DNA of 64,000 nt. Origin: UBA8437 sp964646205 (GTDB lineage: Bacteria; Planctomycetota; Planctomycetia; Planctomycetales; Planctomycetaceae). How positions within the stretch are numbered: the first letter of the stretch is position 1; the number at the start of each line of letters is the position of its first letter. This document shows, piece after piece, positions 34,824 through 43,535 of this stretch. The position numbers and the translations under genes were made by a program. The stretch is from the NCBI GenBank assembly GCA_964646205.1, contig CAZYAZ010000017.1, forward strand, positions 10,846 to 74,845, given 5' to 3'. The notes beneath the pieces were generated by a model, which saw only the letters and a program-made list of their open reading frames with translations, searched no databases and was not told where the DNA came from.

Positions 34824-37800
34824 CTATTCACGAGTGATGAACTCATCCATATTGAGCATGATCCGGCAGGTGGCCACCCAGGCAGCCGACTCGCTGTTCG
34901 AAGTGCCCTTGGTGGCATACTTGCCGACGAGTTTCTTGGCGTCCTCGGCGTGGTCCGAATACCACTCGCGTGCCGTGCCGAGCAGGTCCGCGAAACCGTC
35001 GAGTTCCTGGTCGCTGGGGGAACGCGCCACGCAAAGCCGAAAGCCTCGAACCAGGCGGTCCCGGTCGCTGGCGTGCTTTTCGGTGACAATCCGACGTGCC
35101 ATGGCCTGCGACGATTCCACAAACACCTCGTTGTTGAGTGTCGTCAATGCTTGAAGCGGAGTGTTGGAAGCGCGACGTTCGACACAGGTGGTGTTGGAAT
35201 CCGGACAGTCGAACGTGGTGAGATTGGGGTGAGGCGCTGTTCGCTTGAAAAACGTGTACAGGCCACGGCGAAAACGATCGGGACCCTGGCTGGCTTTCCA
35301 TTTGAAATTGTTCGCATAGCTGAGTGCTGCCACGTCAGCAGGCATTGGTGGAAAGACGCTGGGGCCACCGATCTTGCGAGAGATCAGGCCGGAAGCTGTC
35401 AGGCTGTTGTCCCGAATGATCTCGGCCTGCAGTCTCACCCGATTCTGACGGCTCAGCAGGAGGTTTTGTGGATCGGCCTTGGCCAGGGCCGGAGGTGTTG
35501 CAGAACTTTGCTGGTAGGTCGACGACAGCACTATGGTGCGAATCAGAGCCTTGCGGCTCCAGTTGAGTCGACGGAATTCGGTTGCGAGCCAGTCGAGGAG
35601 TGCGGGATGAGTCGGTTTGTCACCGCGGACGCCAAAGTCATTCACCGTGCGGACCAATCCGCTGCCAAACAGATGGCTCCAGGTGTGATTGACCGCAACT
35701 CTTGGCGAGAGTGGATTCTCATCCGATACCAACCAAAGAGCCAGATCCAATCGATCCGCAAGTTTCTTGGGATCCTTGTTGCGCGGCTGGACCGCCGGCA
35801 GTGTGCCGAGTCCCGCGGGGATGGCCGGATTGGTTTTCTGGGGAGTGAGAAAATCGCCCCGATGGAACAGGAAGGTGGTCCGGGGGTTTGCGGTTCGTTG
35901 CCGGATCACTCGAACATTCATTTCAGGCCGTTTCGGAGCCTTCTTCTTCAACTCGGCCAGTTGTTTGGCCAGCGCCGCAGTGGTTTTGTCGATGGTCGCG
36001 TAGTGGTCGCCGAGCAATTTAGTCGCCGCCTTGTCATCCGGAGTTTTGGCGTAGGTTGCCAGTGCGGCCAGGACGGGCTTGGGGAGTCCCAGTCTGTTCG
36101 CGGTGCCGGTGAGCGGGACCAGGCGGAAGCAGCCCAGCGTGTGCTTGCCTCCGTAGCCCTGCGTCAGGGTCACTCGCAGATGATGTGTTGTCTTCAGTTC
36201 AATCGGAGCAGCGAAAAAGAAGGAGGCGGTGTGGGGTTTGCCCATCTTTGGAGCGATTGCCCAACCGGTCTTCGGATTTCCGTCCAGGGCGTTCTTCGCG
36301 GGGAACGTGGCTTGGGCGAAAGAGGAACTGGCTCGAGTTGGTTTCAATTCCACCGGTTTGGTGAAAGCGTCGTCGGTGGACAGTTCCACCTTGAGGCCGG
36401 TCAAAACCAGGTTGCCGTTGTCGGCACGTCCAGGCCCATTTTTTGGCAAGGACTTGTCGGGGCGAAGCTCCAGACGCAGGCCGGAAAAGGTCGCCGCTTC
36501 CAGGCGGCCACCAAGCGTGTAAACGGTCGTGGCGGGGTTGGGGCCGGAGGCGAGTACGACGTTGTTCTTCTGGATTGCCAATTTGACGTTTGCCGGTGCC
36601 GTGCCCACGAGTCCCGCCAGGGGCAGATCCCGGATCGGGTCGTCTTTTTGTTTGGCCAATGCCTTGAGTTGCCCGGCGATCCACTTCTTCAACTCCGGGC
36701 CAAGCTTGGTCCGGGCCGTGGCCAAGGACTTTTCGACCTTGGCCAATTTTTGTTTGTGAGTGATCGAGGCGGTCTGGAAGGTGGCGAGGGCCTCGCTGGA
36801 GGTTGTCACGGTGGAATTGACTTCGTCGCCGTTGTTGTAGAAGGCGAAGAACTGGTAGTACTCGCGCTGCGAGATCTGGTCGTACTTGTGGGAATGGCAC
36901 CGTGCACAACCGACAGTGAGTCCGAGCCAGACCGCTCCGGTTGTTTCGACGCGATCGAAGACGGCCTCGACTCTCCATTGTTCCTTGTCGGTGCCACCCT
37001 CGGTGTTGGTGAGCGTCTGGCGATGGAACGCCGTGGCCAGAAGTTGGTTCTCGGTGGCATCGGGTAGCAGGTCGCCGGCGATCTGTTCGACAGTGAATTG
37101 ATCGAAGGGCATGTCCCGGTTGACGGCGTCGATGACCCAGTCACGCCAGCGCCAGGCGTTGGGACGCGGGTTGTCTTTTTCGTAACCATCGCTGTCGGCA
37201 TAACGGGCCTTGTCGAGCCAGTGACGGCCCCAGCGTTCGCCGAAATGTTTCGAGCGTAGCATCCCATCGACAAGCCGCCGGTAGGCATCGGGAGTCTTGT
37301 CGGCGACAAACTTGTCGACATCCTTTGGGGAGGGGGGGAGCCCGAGCAGGTCGAGGCTGAGCCGTCGGATCAGCGTGTATCGGTCGGCAGCCGGGGAGAG
37401 AGCCAGTCCGCGGGACGCCAGCCGGGCAAGGACAAAGGAATCGATGGGATTCCGGGCCGTCGCGGCAAGAGCCGGGGCCAATTTCGGGGCGTTGGGCCGT
37501 TTCAACGGAGCGTACGCCCAGTGTGTCTTGACGGGGCCTCCAATACGAAGCCCCTTGGGCCAGGTGGCTCCCTGGTCAATCCAGGCACGCAACAGCCCGA
37601 CCTGTTTCTTGGGCAGCAGGTCTCCCTTGGGAGGCATGGTGATGTCGGGGTCGAGTCCGCCGACATAGCGGATTAGCAGGCTGGTGGCACTCTCTCCGAC
37701 TTCAAAAGCCACACCACGATCACCACCCGCGAGCGTGGCGTCGTGTGTGTCAACGCGGAATCCCGACTCCTGCTTCTTGGCTCCGTGACAACTGATGCAG

Positions 37801-37961
37801 TGTTTGACCAGAAGCGGCTTGATGTCCTTGGTGAAATCGACCTTCCGTTTGGCCGGTGGTGGCAATGGATCGTCTTCCGCCGGGGGTTGGGCGGCGAAAC
37901 CGTGAGAGCCAACTACGATGAGAGCTGTTGGGATCAGGAGTGCGAGTGAAAAGCCGCGCAT
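34824..37961 (-). CDS. Cytochrome c (PSCyt1)-DUF1549-DUF1553 protein
   Basis: 1045 residues with a signal peptide (LALLIPTALIVVGSHGFAA). The N-terminal cytochrome domain has CISCH near 37790 (VKHCISCHGAKKQESGFRVD). DUF1549 follows (SLDLLGLPPSPKDVDKFV, ERWGRHWLDKARYADSDG) with a second CxxCH in GCARCHSHKYD. The middle holds a carbohydrate-binding-like beta domain. DUF1553 (PLSPRVAVNHTWSHLFGSGLVRT, RRASNTPLQALTTLNN) ends the protein. ATG 37961 is preceded by GGAG. It probably has a heme-linked extracytoplasmic catabolic role. Confidence 0.9.
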   Translation of the reverse strand: MRGFSLALLIPTALIVVGSHGFAAQPPAEDDPLPPPAKRKVDFTKDIKPLLVKHCISCHGAKKQESGFRVDTHDATLAGGDRGVAFEVGESATSLLIRYVGGLDPDITMPPKGDLLPKKQVGLLRAWIDQGATWPKGLRIGGPVKTHWAYAPLKRPNAPKLAPALAATARNPIDSFVLARLASRGLALSPAADRYTLIRRLSLDLLGLPPSPKDVDKFVADKTPDAYRRLVDGMLRSKHFGERWGRHWLDKARYADSDGYEKDNPRPNAWRWRDWVIDAVNRDMPFDQFTVEQIAGDLLPDATENQLLATAFHRQTLTNTEGGTDKEQWRVEAVFDRVETTGAVWLGLTVGCARCHSHKYDQISQREYYQFFAFYNNGDEVNSTVTTSSEALATFQTASITHKQKLAKVEKSLATARTKLGPELKKWIAGQLKALAKQKDDPIRDLPLAGLVGTAPANVKLAIQKNNVVLASGPNPATTVYTLGGRLEAATFSGLRLELRPDKSLPKNGPGRADNGNLVLTGLKVELSTDDAFTKPVELKPTRASSSFAQATFPAKNALDGNPKTGWAIAPKMGKPHTASFFFAAPIELKTTHHLRVTLTQGYGGKHTLGCFRLVPLTGTANRLGLPKPVLAALATYAKTPDDKAATKLLGDHYATIDKTTAALAKQLAELKKKAPKRPEMNVRVIRQRTANPRTTFLFHRGDFLTPQKTNPAIPAGLGTLPAVQPRNKDPKKLADRLDLALWLVSDENPLSPRVAVNHTWSHLFGSGLVRTVNDFGVRGDKPTHPALLDWLATEFRRLNWSRKALIRTIVLSSTYQQSSATPPALAKADPQNLLLSRQNRVRLQAEIIRDNSLTASGLISRKIGGPSVFPPMPADVAALSYANNFKWKASQGPDRFRRGLYTFFKRTAPHPNLTTFDCPDSNTTCVERRASNTPLQALTTLNNEVFVESSQAMARRIVTEKHASDRDRLVRGFRLCVARSPSDQELDGFADLLGTAREWYSDHAEDAKKLVGKYATKGTSNSESAAWVATCRIMLNMDEFITRE

Positions 37962-38112
37962 CACGGGAGACTCCGGTCGAGACAGTACTGACGGCCGGGC
38001 GGGGACCGAAGGGTCGGGAAGGGGCCGTCGTGAGTTCGGAGGATAGTCGATCACATGGCCGCAGACGTGTCAAGAACGTCCGGAGGCCAGACGCCGCGAA
38101 GCCTTAAACGAC

Positions 38113-38142
38113 CGAAACCTACCCTGGGCGGGGCAGGTTTCG
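38113..38142 (-). terminator. Hairpin downstream of the Gly-rich gene
   Basis: CGAAACCT and AGGTTTCG (8 bp) flank an inner CCC/GGG stem. On the minus strand it lies about 35 nt after the Gly-rich gene stop and is followed by a short T run (GTCGTTTAA). It is a plausible but weak intrinsic terminator. Confidence 0.45.
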
Positions 38143-38175
38143 ATACGTCACCGTGAGTCTCGGGTGTCGGCTTGT

Positions 38176-39096
38176 CTAGCGAGAAGCCGGCGTGGACTGG
38201 AAGGTGCGGACACCGCGAGCGGGCCGGGTTGGCTCACTCACAGCCTTGTCTTTGTCGTTTCGCTGTCGTTCGGCTCCACGAGCCTTGGCGAAAGCGACCA
38301 CCTGGCGGGCACTGATCAAGTGTTGCAGGTGGAAGAACGGTGGCTGGTAACCTCCACCAAGCCGGGTCCGCCGCTTGGCTGCCAACGCCTGCCAGGGCAT
38401 CCGGTTGTTGATGTTCCAGGCTGCAGCCTGCGCCACCGGTGTGGCCAGGCGACCGCGTGCGACCAGACGCAGCAACTCGTGCAGTCCGGCGTCCTTGGAA
38501 TACTCCTCGACGGGGACCAGCTTGTATCGCATTCGCGAGGTGGGCTCGCGTTTTCCGTGTTCCAGGCAGACACCACGGTAGGGAAGTCGGACGACCTTCT
38601 GGGGGGGGATTGAAAACATTCCCATGCCACCACCCATGCCACCGCCACCCATTCCGCCGCCACCCATTCCACCGCCGCCGCCACCCATGCCTCCGCCGGA
38701 GGATTGGCCGCCACCGCCGCCGCCACCGCCTTGCTGTCCACCACCGCCACCGCCGCCCGGCATGCCCATGCCCATGCCCATGCCTCCCTGCTTGAGAACC
38801 TGAACACCAACCACGGCGTCTGGCAGTTTGACCGTCAATGGCTTGTCGGTCTTGTTTTCGATCAACACATTGCCTTCTCGCGAGTTCTTCAGGATCAGGC
38901 GGGCTGTAATCGACCCGTCCTTGATGCCCTTGAACAGTTCGACCTGCTTGGCTGCGGGGTCGAACTTCGGCTTGGTGATTGCCCGAACTCGCCGTGTCCG
39001 GGCGGCCGCCGGCAGGGCCGACGAGACAAACAGCGTGGCCACGAGGGCCGGGACGGCGATCTTGAGAATATGCTTGGTGGTCATTCGAGACACCAT
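38176..39096 (-). CDS. Exported Gly/Met-rich protein
   Basis: 306 residues. The signal peptide is AVPALVATLFVSSALPAAA. A short beta domain (DGSITARLILKNSREGNVLIENKTDKPLTVKLPDA resembles a DUF11 or CARDB-like surface domain) precedes about 65 residues made almost only of Gly, Met, Gln and Ser (38590-38785; GGGMGGGG units). A C-terminal helical part follows. The ATG at 39096 has CAGGAG 7 nt upstream. The Gly/Met segment may be a flexible or metal-binding linker; the function is unknown. Confidence 0.7.
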   Translation of the reverse strand: MVSRMTTKHILKIAVPALVATLFVSSALPAAARTRRVRAITKPKFDPAAKQVELFKGIKDGSITARLILKNSREGNVLIENKTDKPLTVKLPDAVVGVQVLKQGGMGMGMGMPGGGGGGGQQGGGGGGGGQSSGGGMGGGGGGMGGGGMGGGGMGGGMGMFSIPPQKVVRLPYRGVCLEHGKREPTSRMRYKLVPVEEYSKDAGLHELLRLVARGRLATPVAQAAAWNINNRMPWQALAAKRRTRLGGGYQPPFFHLQHLISARQVVAFAKARGAERQRNDKDKAVSEPTRPARGVRTFQSTPASR

Positions 39097-39243
39097 GGGT
39101 CGACTCCTGGGACAAGGCCCGTGTGTTTTTTCAATGGTATCCCATGATTTCGTAACGCGCCAACAAAAAATGGCGACGACAACAGAATCGGCGGTCACTG
39201 GACCTGCAATTGTGGACCGGTACTGCGGATTGTGCGACCTGTG

Positions 39244-40257
39244 TCAGATACTCCGTCCAACTGCTGTCGCAACGGCTCGGCAGCGGTTCATGGTGTCGTT
39301 GAACTGCTCGGGAGTCAGGGACTGGGCACCGTCGCTGAGAGCCTCGGAGGGGTTGGGGTGCACCTCGATAATCAGCCCGTCGCATTCGGCGGCGATAGCC
39401 GCGGCCGCCATTGGTGGCACCAGTGATGCGATTCCAGTTCCATGGCTGGGGTCGATGACAATCGGCAGGTGAGTCCGTTCCCTGAGGAAAGGCACCGTGG
39501 CCAGTGGCAACGTGAACCGGGTGTGGGTTTCGAATGTTCGGACGCCCCGTTCGCACAGGACGACGTTGGGATTGCCCTGGTCGAGAATGTACTCGGCAGC
39601 CAACAGGAATTCGTCCATTGCCGCCGACGGTCCGCGTTTGAGCAGGACCGGTTTGTCGGATTCACCGACCGCTTGAAGCAGGTGATAATTCTGCATATTG
39701 CGGGCTCCAATCTGGAGCACATCGGCGTAACGGCTGACCAGATCGACGTGCTGTGGTGTCATGACCTCTGTGACCACGGCCAGCCCCGTTTCATCACGAG
39801 CGGCGGCGAGCAACTTCAGGCCTTCTTCCTTGAGTCCCTGGAATGAATAAGGGCTGGTACGAGGCTTGAAGGCGCCGCCTCGCAGTCCAGTGGCGCCGGC
39901 GGCTTTCACGGCCCGGGCGGATTCCAGGATCTGTGTTTCATTTTCGACCGAGCAGGGGCCGGCGATCACGCCGACGTGACCGCCGCCCAGCACCAGGTCG
40001 TGTGATCGTACCGTGGTCGGTTCTCCCTTGGTCTCGAGACTGGCGACCTTGTAGGGAGCCAGGATTGGCACGACCTTGTCGACCTCGTCAAGCCCCGACA
40101 GGGTTTCAGCCTCTCCATCCCGCTTCTCACCAATCGCGGCGATCACGGTGCGTTCGGTTCCGACGATCACGTGCGCCTTCAGGCCCAATGATTCAATTCG
40201 TGTCGCGACGGACTGGATCATTTCCTCCGTCGCACTCTTTTTCATGACTACGATCAT
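39244..40257 (-). CDS. aroF: 3-deoxy-7-phosphoheptulonate synthase (DAHP synthase), AroAI-beta type
   Basis: 337 residues. It condenses PEP and erythrose 4-phosphate, the first step of the shikimate pathway. An N-terminal ferredoxin-like (FL/ACT-like) regulatory domain (IVVMKKSATEEMIQ..., about 1-70) precedes the barrel, as in Thermotoga-type enzymes. Catalytic features are IAGPCSVE, RGGAFKPRTSPY, IGARNMQN, LLKRG, LCERG and the metal ligand region IDPSHGTG. The FL domain implies feedback inhibition by an aromatic amino acid. A leader ORF and terminator lie upstream. Confidence 0.95.
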   Translation of the reverse strand: MIVVMKKSATEEMIQSVATRIESLGLKAHVIVGTERTVIAAIGEKRDGEAETLSGLDEVDKVVPILAPYKVASLETKGEPTTVRSHDLVLGGGHVGVIAGPCSVENETQILESARAVKAAGATGLRGGAFKPRTSPYSFQGLKEEGLKLLAAARDETGLAVVTEVMTPQHVDLVSRYADVLQIGARNMQNYHLLQAVGESDKPVLLKRGPSAAMDEFLLAAEYILDQGNPNVVLCERGVRTFETHTRFTLPLATVPFLRERTHLPIVIDPSHGTGIASLVPPMAAAAIAAECDGLIIEVHPNPSEALSDGAQSLTPEQFNDTMNRCRAVATAVGRSI

Positions 40258-40313
40258 GGCTTGTCCTTGATGGGCTCGTGGGCCCTATGGGAACTAATGT
40301 GCTCAAACAGAAA

Positions 40314-40346
40314 ACGCCCTGAAATCCCCTCGGGATTCCAGGGCGT
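40314..40346 (-). terminator. Attenuator-type intrinsic terminator before DAHP synthase
   Basis: A 15-bp stem with one A-C mismatch and a 3-nt loop is followed, on the minus strand, by TTTCTGTTTG. It ends about 57 nt before the DAHP synthase ATG. It could also simply terminate the ceramidase transcript. Confidence 0.8.
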
Positions 40347-40413
40347 GTGGTTTTGCGTGTTCTCGTCTCTCCGCTTACTTGGAACAATCGCTGGGCCACC
40401 CTGGGAATCCCGG
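40330..40413 (-). promoter_or_regulatory. Alternative antiterminator pairing
   Basis: On the minus strand, CGGGATTCC inside the leader ORF (40404-40412) is the exact complement of GGAATCCCG (40331-40339) in the terminator 5' arm, and four more pairs (AGGG/CCCT) extend it after a 1-nt bulge. This pairing and the terminator are mutually exclusive. Confidence 0.65.
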
Positions 40414-40464
40414 GCCGGTAAACCAGGACCGAAACAAGTGCCAATAGGCTGTGCGGCGAGACAT
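40375..40464 (-). CDS. Putative aromatic-rich leader peptide controlling DAHP synthase
   Basis: A 29-codon ORF (ATG 40464, TAA 40375-40377) begins MSRRTAYWHLFRSWF and contains Tyr7, Trp8, Phe11, Trp14, Phe15, Phe20 and Trp23, seven aromatic codons in 29. It lies between a good promoter and a strong terminator, and its 3' half contains the antiterminator strand. This is the layout of trpL/pheL-type leader peptides, in which ribosome stalling on uncharged aromatic tRNA would prevent terminator folding. The ribosome-binding site is weak (TGGAAAC). Confidence 0.7.
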   Translation of the reverse strand: MSRRTAYWHLFRSWFTGPGFPGWPSDCSK

Positions 40465-40520
40465 GGTGTTTCCAGGTGAGTGATTGGTGAAACGGAGTCA
40501 CCAGTTCAACTGCACGGGCA

Positions 40521-40550
40521 ATACTAGGTGTCGAACACAAAGCCGGTCAA
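40521..40550 (-). promoter_or_regulatory. Putative promoter of the leader-DAHP synthase transcript
   Basis: On the minus strand TTGACC and TAGTAT are separated by 18 bp. Initiation near 40514 would give a leader of about 255 nt that includes the peptide ORF and the terminator. Confidence 0.55.
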
Positions 40551-40611
40551 CCGCCGGAGTGGGGCAGCCTCGCGGGCATCGGGTTGGCTGGATGGGATGA
40601 GGTCGGGGGTG

Positions 40612-42582
40612 TCATTTTTTTGCGGGGACAATTTCTTTTGCGGTCAGCTTCCGGAGCCGCAGGTTGCGAACTGCACCGGTTGTTTGCCAAGTCGAGATGC
40701 CAAACGGCCGCGAGAGATCGACTTCACCGCGGATGCTGAGTTTGCGGCCCTTGAGTGGCTGGTCGAGAATTTCCTTGCCGTCCAACCAGGCGGTGACCTG
40801 TTGCCTGGTGACTCGCAGGCGGACCCGGTACCAGCGTCCGTTCTGAAACTCGTGGTACCCGGTGGTGTCGTTTTCGCTGGCGTCGAACCCGTCGATGCTG
40901 GAAAGTCCGCAGACACCACCGCCCCAGCCACCCAGGATCAGGCTGCAAGGGTCCTTGCCGACCTGGAAGGTGAGGCCGCAGAAGAAGTCGTGTCCTTCAA
41001 CCCGCATCACATCCAGGGTGACCTCGTAGTCCCACTCCGGCGGCGGTTTGGCCCGGTTCCAGGTGATCCCGGTCATGTCGGCACCGGTTTCCAGGATCAA
41101 CTGTCCATTGCGGACAACGACCTCGGCCTCGCCTCCAAACTTGGTCTTTGTCCAGCCGGCCAGGGTCTTGCCGTCAAAGACGAGGTCGCCTGGAAGTTGG
41201 GCCGGTCTCGCGGCCTGGGTCCTGTTGTCGGCGGTCAGGGCGACCACGGTGTCGAGGATTTGTTTTTCGAGTCCCTTCCGCCACTTGGAAGGCTTCTGGT
41301 AATAGATCATCGACGTGTCGCCCTCGTATCCTCCCTCCTCGAGCACGCGTTCCGACGCGATGTAAGCCATGACGTCGTTGGAGTATCCGGCGACCCAGAC
41401 CGACCGGTTCGGATCGTGGTGGCCCAGGAGTTTCTTCAGGCTCACGGCGTAGTCGACCACCACTTCGCCGCCCAGTGCGACCCAGGTCAGGTTGGGGCCG
41501 ATCTGCCAGGACTGGATCGGGTACGGGTAGGTGGGCAGCAGCCGCCCATACAACTCGTATTGTTTCAGGAGGTTTCCAGCCCAGGCTTTCTTGTAGCGAT
41601 TGCCCGTTTTTTGCACCTCGATCAATTCTTCCTTCTTGGGCAGATTGTCAAAGGTGAGTTCGATGTTTTCAAAACGTGTTGCTATGCGACCCGAGACGGG
41701 TGTCGTGGGCAAACTCAGGACCCGGTCGACGGCGACGCCGAGCATGCGGCCGTATTTTTCGGCGAGTTCCTCTCGCCGCCGTGGCAACGGGTTCTGGTCC
41801 GCTCCACATCCGGCGAAGAACAGGGCGGTGACCCCTGGATGGCGACCTTCGAGGTAGAGTTGGGCGAATCCGGCGTAGTCGCCGCTCCACTTGTAGTAGC
41901 TCATCACCGTGTTGTGGCAGGCGTATCCGAAAACAACCGCCCGAAGCGTTTTTCCATCCGGGGAGCCGATTCGCAGGACCGGGACGTCGTGATCGTAGGG
42001 GCCAATTCCCCTCGGGACGCGTCGATTGGCAGCGAAATGACATCGGCCATTTCCGAATGAGACTGCGGCGGGTTTCAGGTCCTTGAGTGCACTGCTGATC
42101 AATGTGACGAGGTTGGCATTGAGCGTTTTCTGGTACGAACGGACCTGTCTCCAGTCGGAGTCTTTCATGTCGAGCATGTAGCTGAGCATGTCGTCGACGG
42201 CCGGGCCGCAGTGCGTGTGTGAGCAGGTGAACATCACCTCGGAACGACCGATGCCGTGCTTTCGGGTGATCTCGGCCATGACCGCATCGACCATCTTGAT
42301 CGGCACGGTGATCAGGTCGGTGGACACGAACACCGCGGTTTTTCCCGTGGGGTCCTTGAGGGCGACCGCCTTGGCCCACAGGTCGTGGAGTTTTCCTTCT
42401 GCCGGCTTCGATCGGCCGCCGTAGCCGGACATCCACATCGGCTCCGCGGGTGTGATCACCACGCGAGAGACACCGGCTTGCCAGGTGGTCTTGGACTTTG
42501 CAGCAGGCTCCGCGGCGGGCAGGCTGTGCGCGAACGTGAGCAACAAGGCCACCACGGTGGCCACTTTGCGGTGATGGATCAT
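40612..42582 (-). CDS. Neutral ceramidase-like hydrolase fused to DUF1080 domain
   Basis: 656 residues with a signal peptide (VATVVALLLTFAHSLPAA). The N-terminal domain belongs to the neutral/alkaline non-lysosomal ceramidase family (AGVSRVVITPAEPMWMSGYGG, FTCSHTHCGPAVDDM, CHNTVMSYYKWSGDYAG, FFAGCGADQNP), with the zinc His pair in SHTHCG. From about residue 465 a DUF1080/3-keto-disaccharide-hydrolase-like jelly roll follows (VFDGKTLAGWTKTKFGG ... FGISTWQTTGAVRNLRLR). It probably cleaves an amide or ester of an exported glycoconjugate. ATG 42582 has GGAGAGAAG upstream. Confidence 0.85.
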   Translation of the reverse strand: MIHHRKVATVVALLLTFAHSLPAAEPAAKSKTTWQAGVSRVVITPAEPMWMSGYGGRSKPAEGKLHDLWAKAVALKDPTGKTAVFVSTDLITVPIKMVDAVMAEITRKHGIGRSEVMFTCSHTHCGPAVDDMLSYMLDMKDSDWRQVRSYQKTLNANLVTLISSALKDLKPAAVSFGNGRCHFAANRRVPRGIGPYDHDVPVLRIGSPDGKTLRAVVFGYACHNTVMSYYKWSGDYAGFAQLYLEGRHPGVTALFFAGCGADQNPLPRRREELAEKYGRMLGVAVDRVLSLPTTPVSGRIATRFENIELTFDNLPKKEELIEVQKTGNRYKKAWAGNLLKQYELYGRLLPTYPYPIQSWQIGPNLTWVALGGEVVVDYAVSLKKLLGHHDPNRSVWVAGYSNDVMAYIASERVLEEGGYEGDTSMIYYQKPSKWRKGLEKQILDTVVALTADNRTQAARPAQLPGDLVFDGKTLAGWTKTKFGGEAEVVVRNGQLILETGADMTGITWNRAKPPPEWDYEVTLDVMRVEGHDFFCGLTFQVGKDPCSLILGGWGGGVCGLSSIDGFDASENDTTGYHEFQNGRWYRVRLRVTRQQVTAWLDGKEILDQPLKGRKLSIRGEVDLSRPFGISTWQTTGAVRNLRLRKLTAKEIVPAKK

Positions 42583-42743
42583 CGGGTTCTTCTCTCCCTG
42601 TCCTCTCCTCCGTGTGATCCCGGAAGATTTCCGGGGTCCGGCGTGACCGGCGCGACCATTGTAACCGGCGCGGGTGAGGATGTCGCAGGCGCGTTCGTGC
42701 CTACAGGGGGTTGTCGGCCCACTCGGAAGATGTCGAGAATGGC

Positions 42744-43535
42744 ATGATGGATGCGCAGCAGCCAATCGATGGTGTGACGACCGAAGAGTCCCGGGTGCCG
42801 GAGACGATTCGCACCGTGGTGGTGATGCCCGCCTACAATGCCGCCCGGACACTCGAACGCACCGTGGCCGACTTGCCCTCCGAGGGCATTCACGAGGTGA
42901 TCCTGGTTGACGATCACAGTGTTGATGAGACCGTGGAGATCGCCAGGCAACTGGGACTGACGGTGATCACGCACGAGACCAACCGGGGATATGGTGCCAA
43001 TCAGAAAACCTGTTACCAGCGAGCGTTAGAGTCCGGTGCCGACGTTGTGGTGATGATTCATCCCGATTACCAGTACGACGCCCGGTTGCTGGGCGTCGCT
43101 GCCGAGATTCTCAGGTTGGGAGTCTGTGACTGCGTGTTGGGATCTCGGATCCGGACGCGTCGGGAAGCGTTGGCCGGTGGGATGCCTCGTTGGAAGTACC
43201 TGGCCAACCGGATCCTGACGACGATCGAGAACATTGCCCTGGGACAGAACCTGGGTGATTTCCACAGTGGATTCCGGGCGTATCGGCGAGAGGTCCTGGA
43301 GACAATTCCTTTTGACGAGAATTCCGACGATTTCGTCTTTGACAGCCAGTTCCTGGCACAGGCTGTTCATTTCGGTTTCAAACTCGGCGATATTCCAGTG
43401 CCGGTCCGCTATTTCGACGAGGCGTCGAGTATCAATCTCTGGCGCAGCATCCGTTACGGAACCAGCACCCTGTGGGTGTTGGCAAAATTCTGGCTGCATC
43501 GAGTGGGCATCAGGTCCAGGCTGTTCCGGGCCTAG
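42744..43535 (+). CDS. GT2-family glycosyltransferase (dolichol-phosphate-mannosyltransferase-like)
   Basis: 263 residues. The GT-A fold is shown by VVVMPAYNAARTLERTV, VDDHSVDETV, NRGYGANQKTCYQ and the DxD-like MIHPDYQYD. FHSGFRAYRREVL matches DPM-type enzymes. There is no long C-terminal membrane domain. It probably transfers a sugar to a lipid carrier or glycan at the cytosolic face. The start among the ATGs at 42744 and 42747 is uncertain. Its stop shares a CTAG with the convergent enolase-family gene. Confidence 0.85.
   Translation: MMDAQQPIDGVTTEESRVPETIRTVVVMPAYNAARTLERTVADLPSEGIHEVILVDDHSVDETVEIARQLGLTVITHETNRGYGANQKTCYQRALESGADVVVMIHPDYQYDARLLGVAAEILRLGVCDCVLGSRIRTRREALAGGMPRWKYLANRILTTIENIALGQNLGDFHSGFRAYRREVLETIPFDENSDDFVFDSQFLAQAVHFGFKLGDIPVPVRYFDEASSINLWRSIRYGTSTLWVLAKFWLHRVGIRSRLFRA

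Noticed and set aside
38590..38785. CRISPR or DNA tandem repeat
   Set aside because: The repetition is codon-level Gly/Met low complexity in a coding frame, not spaced direct repeats.
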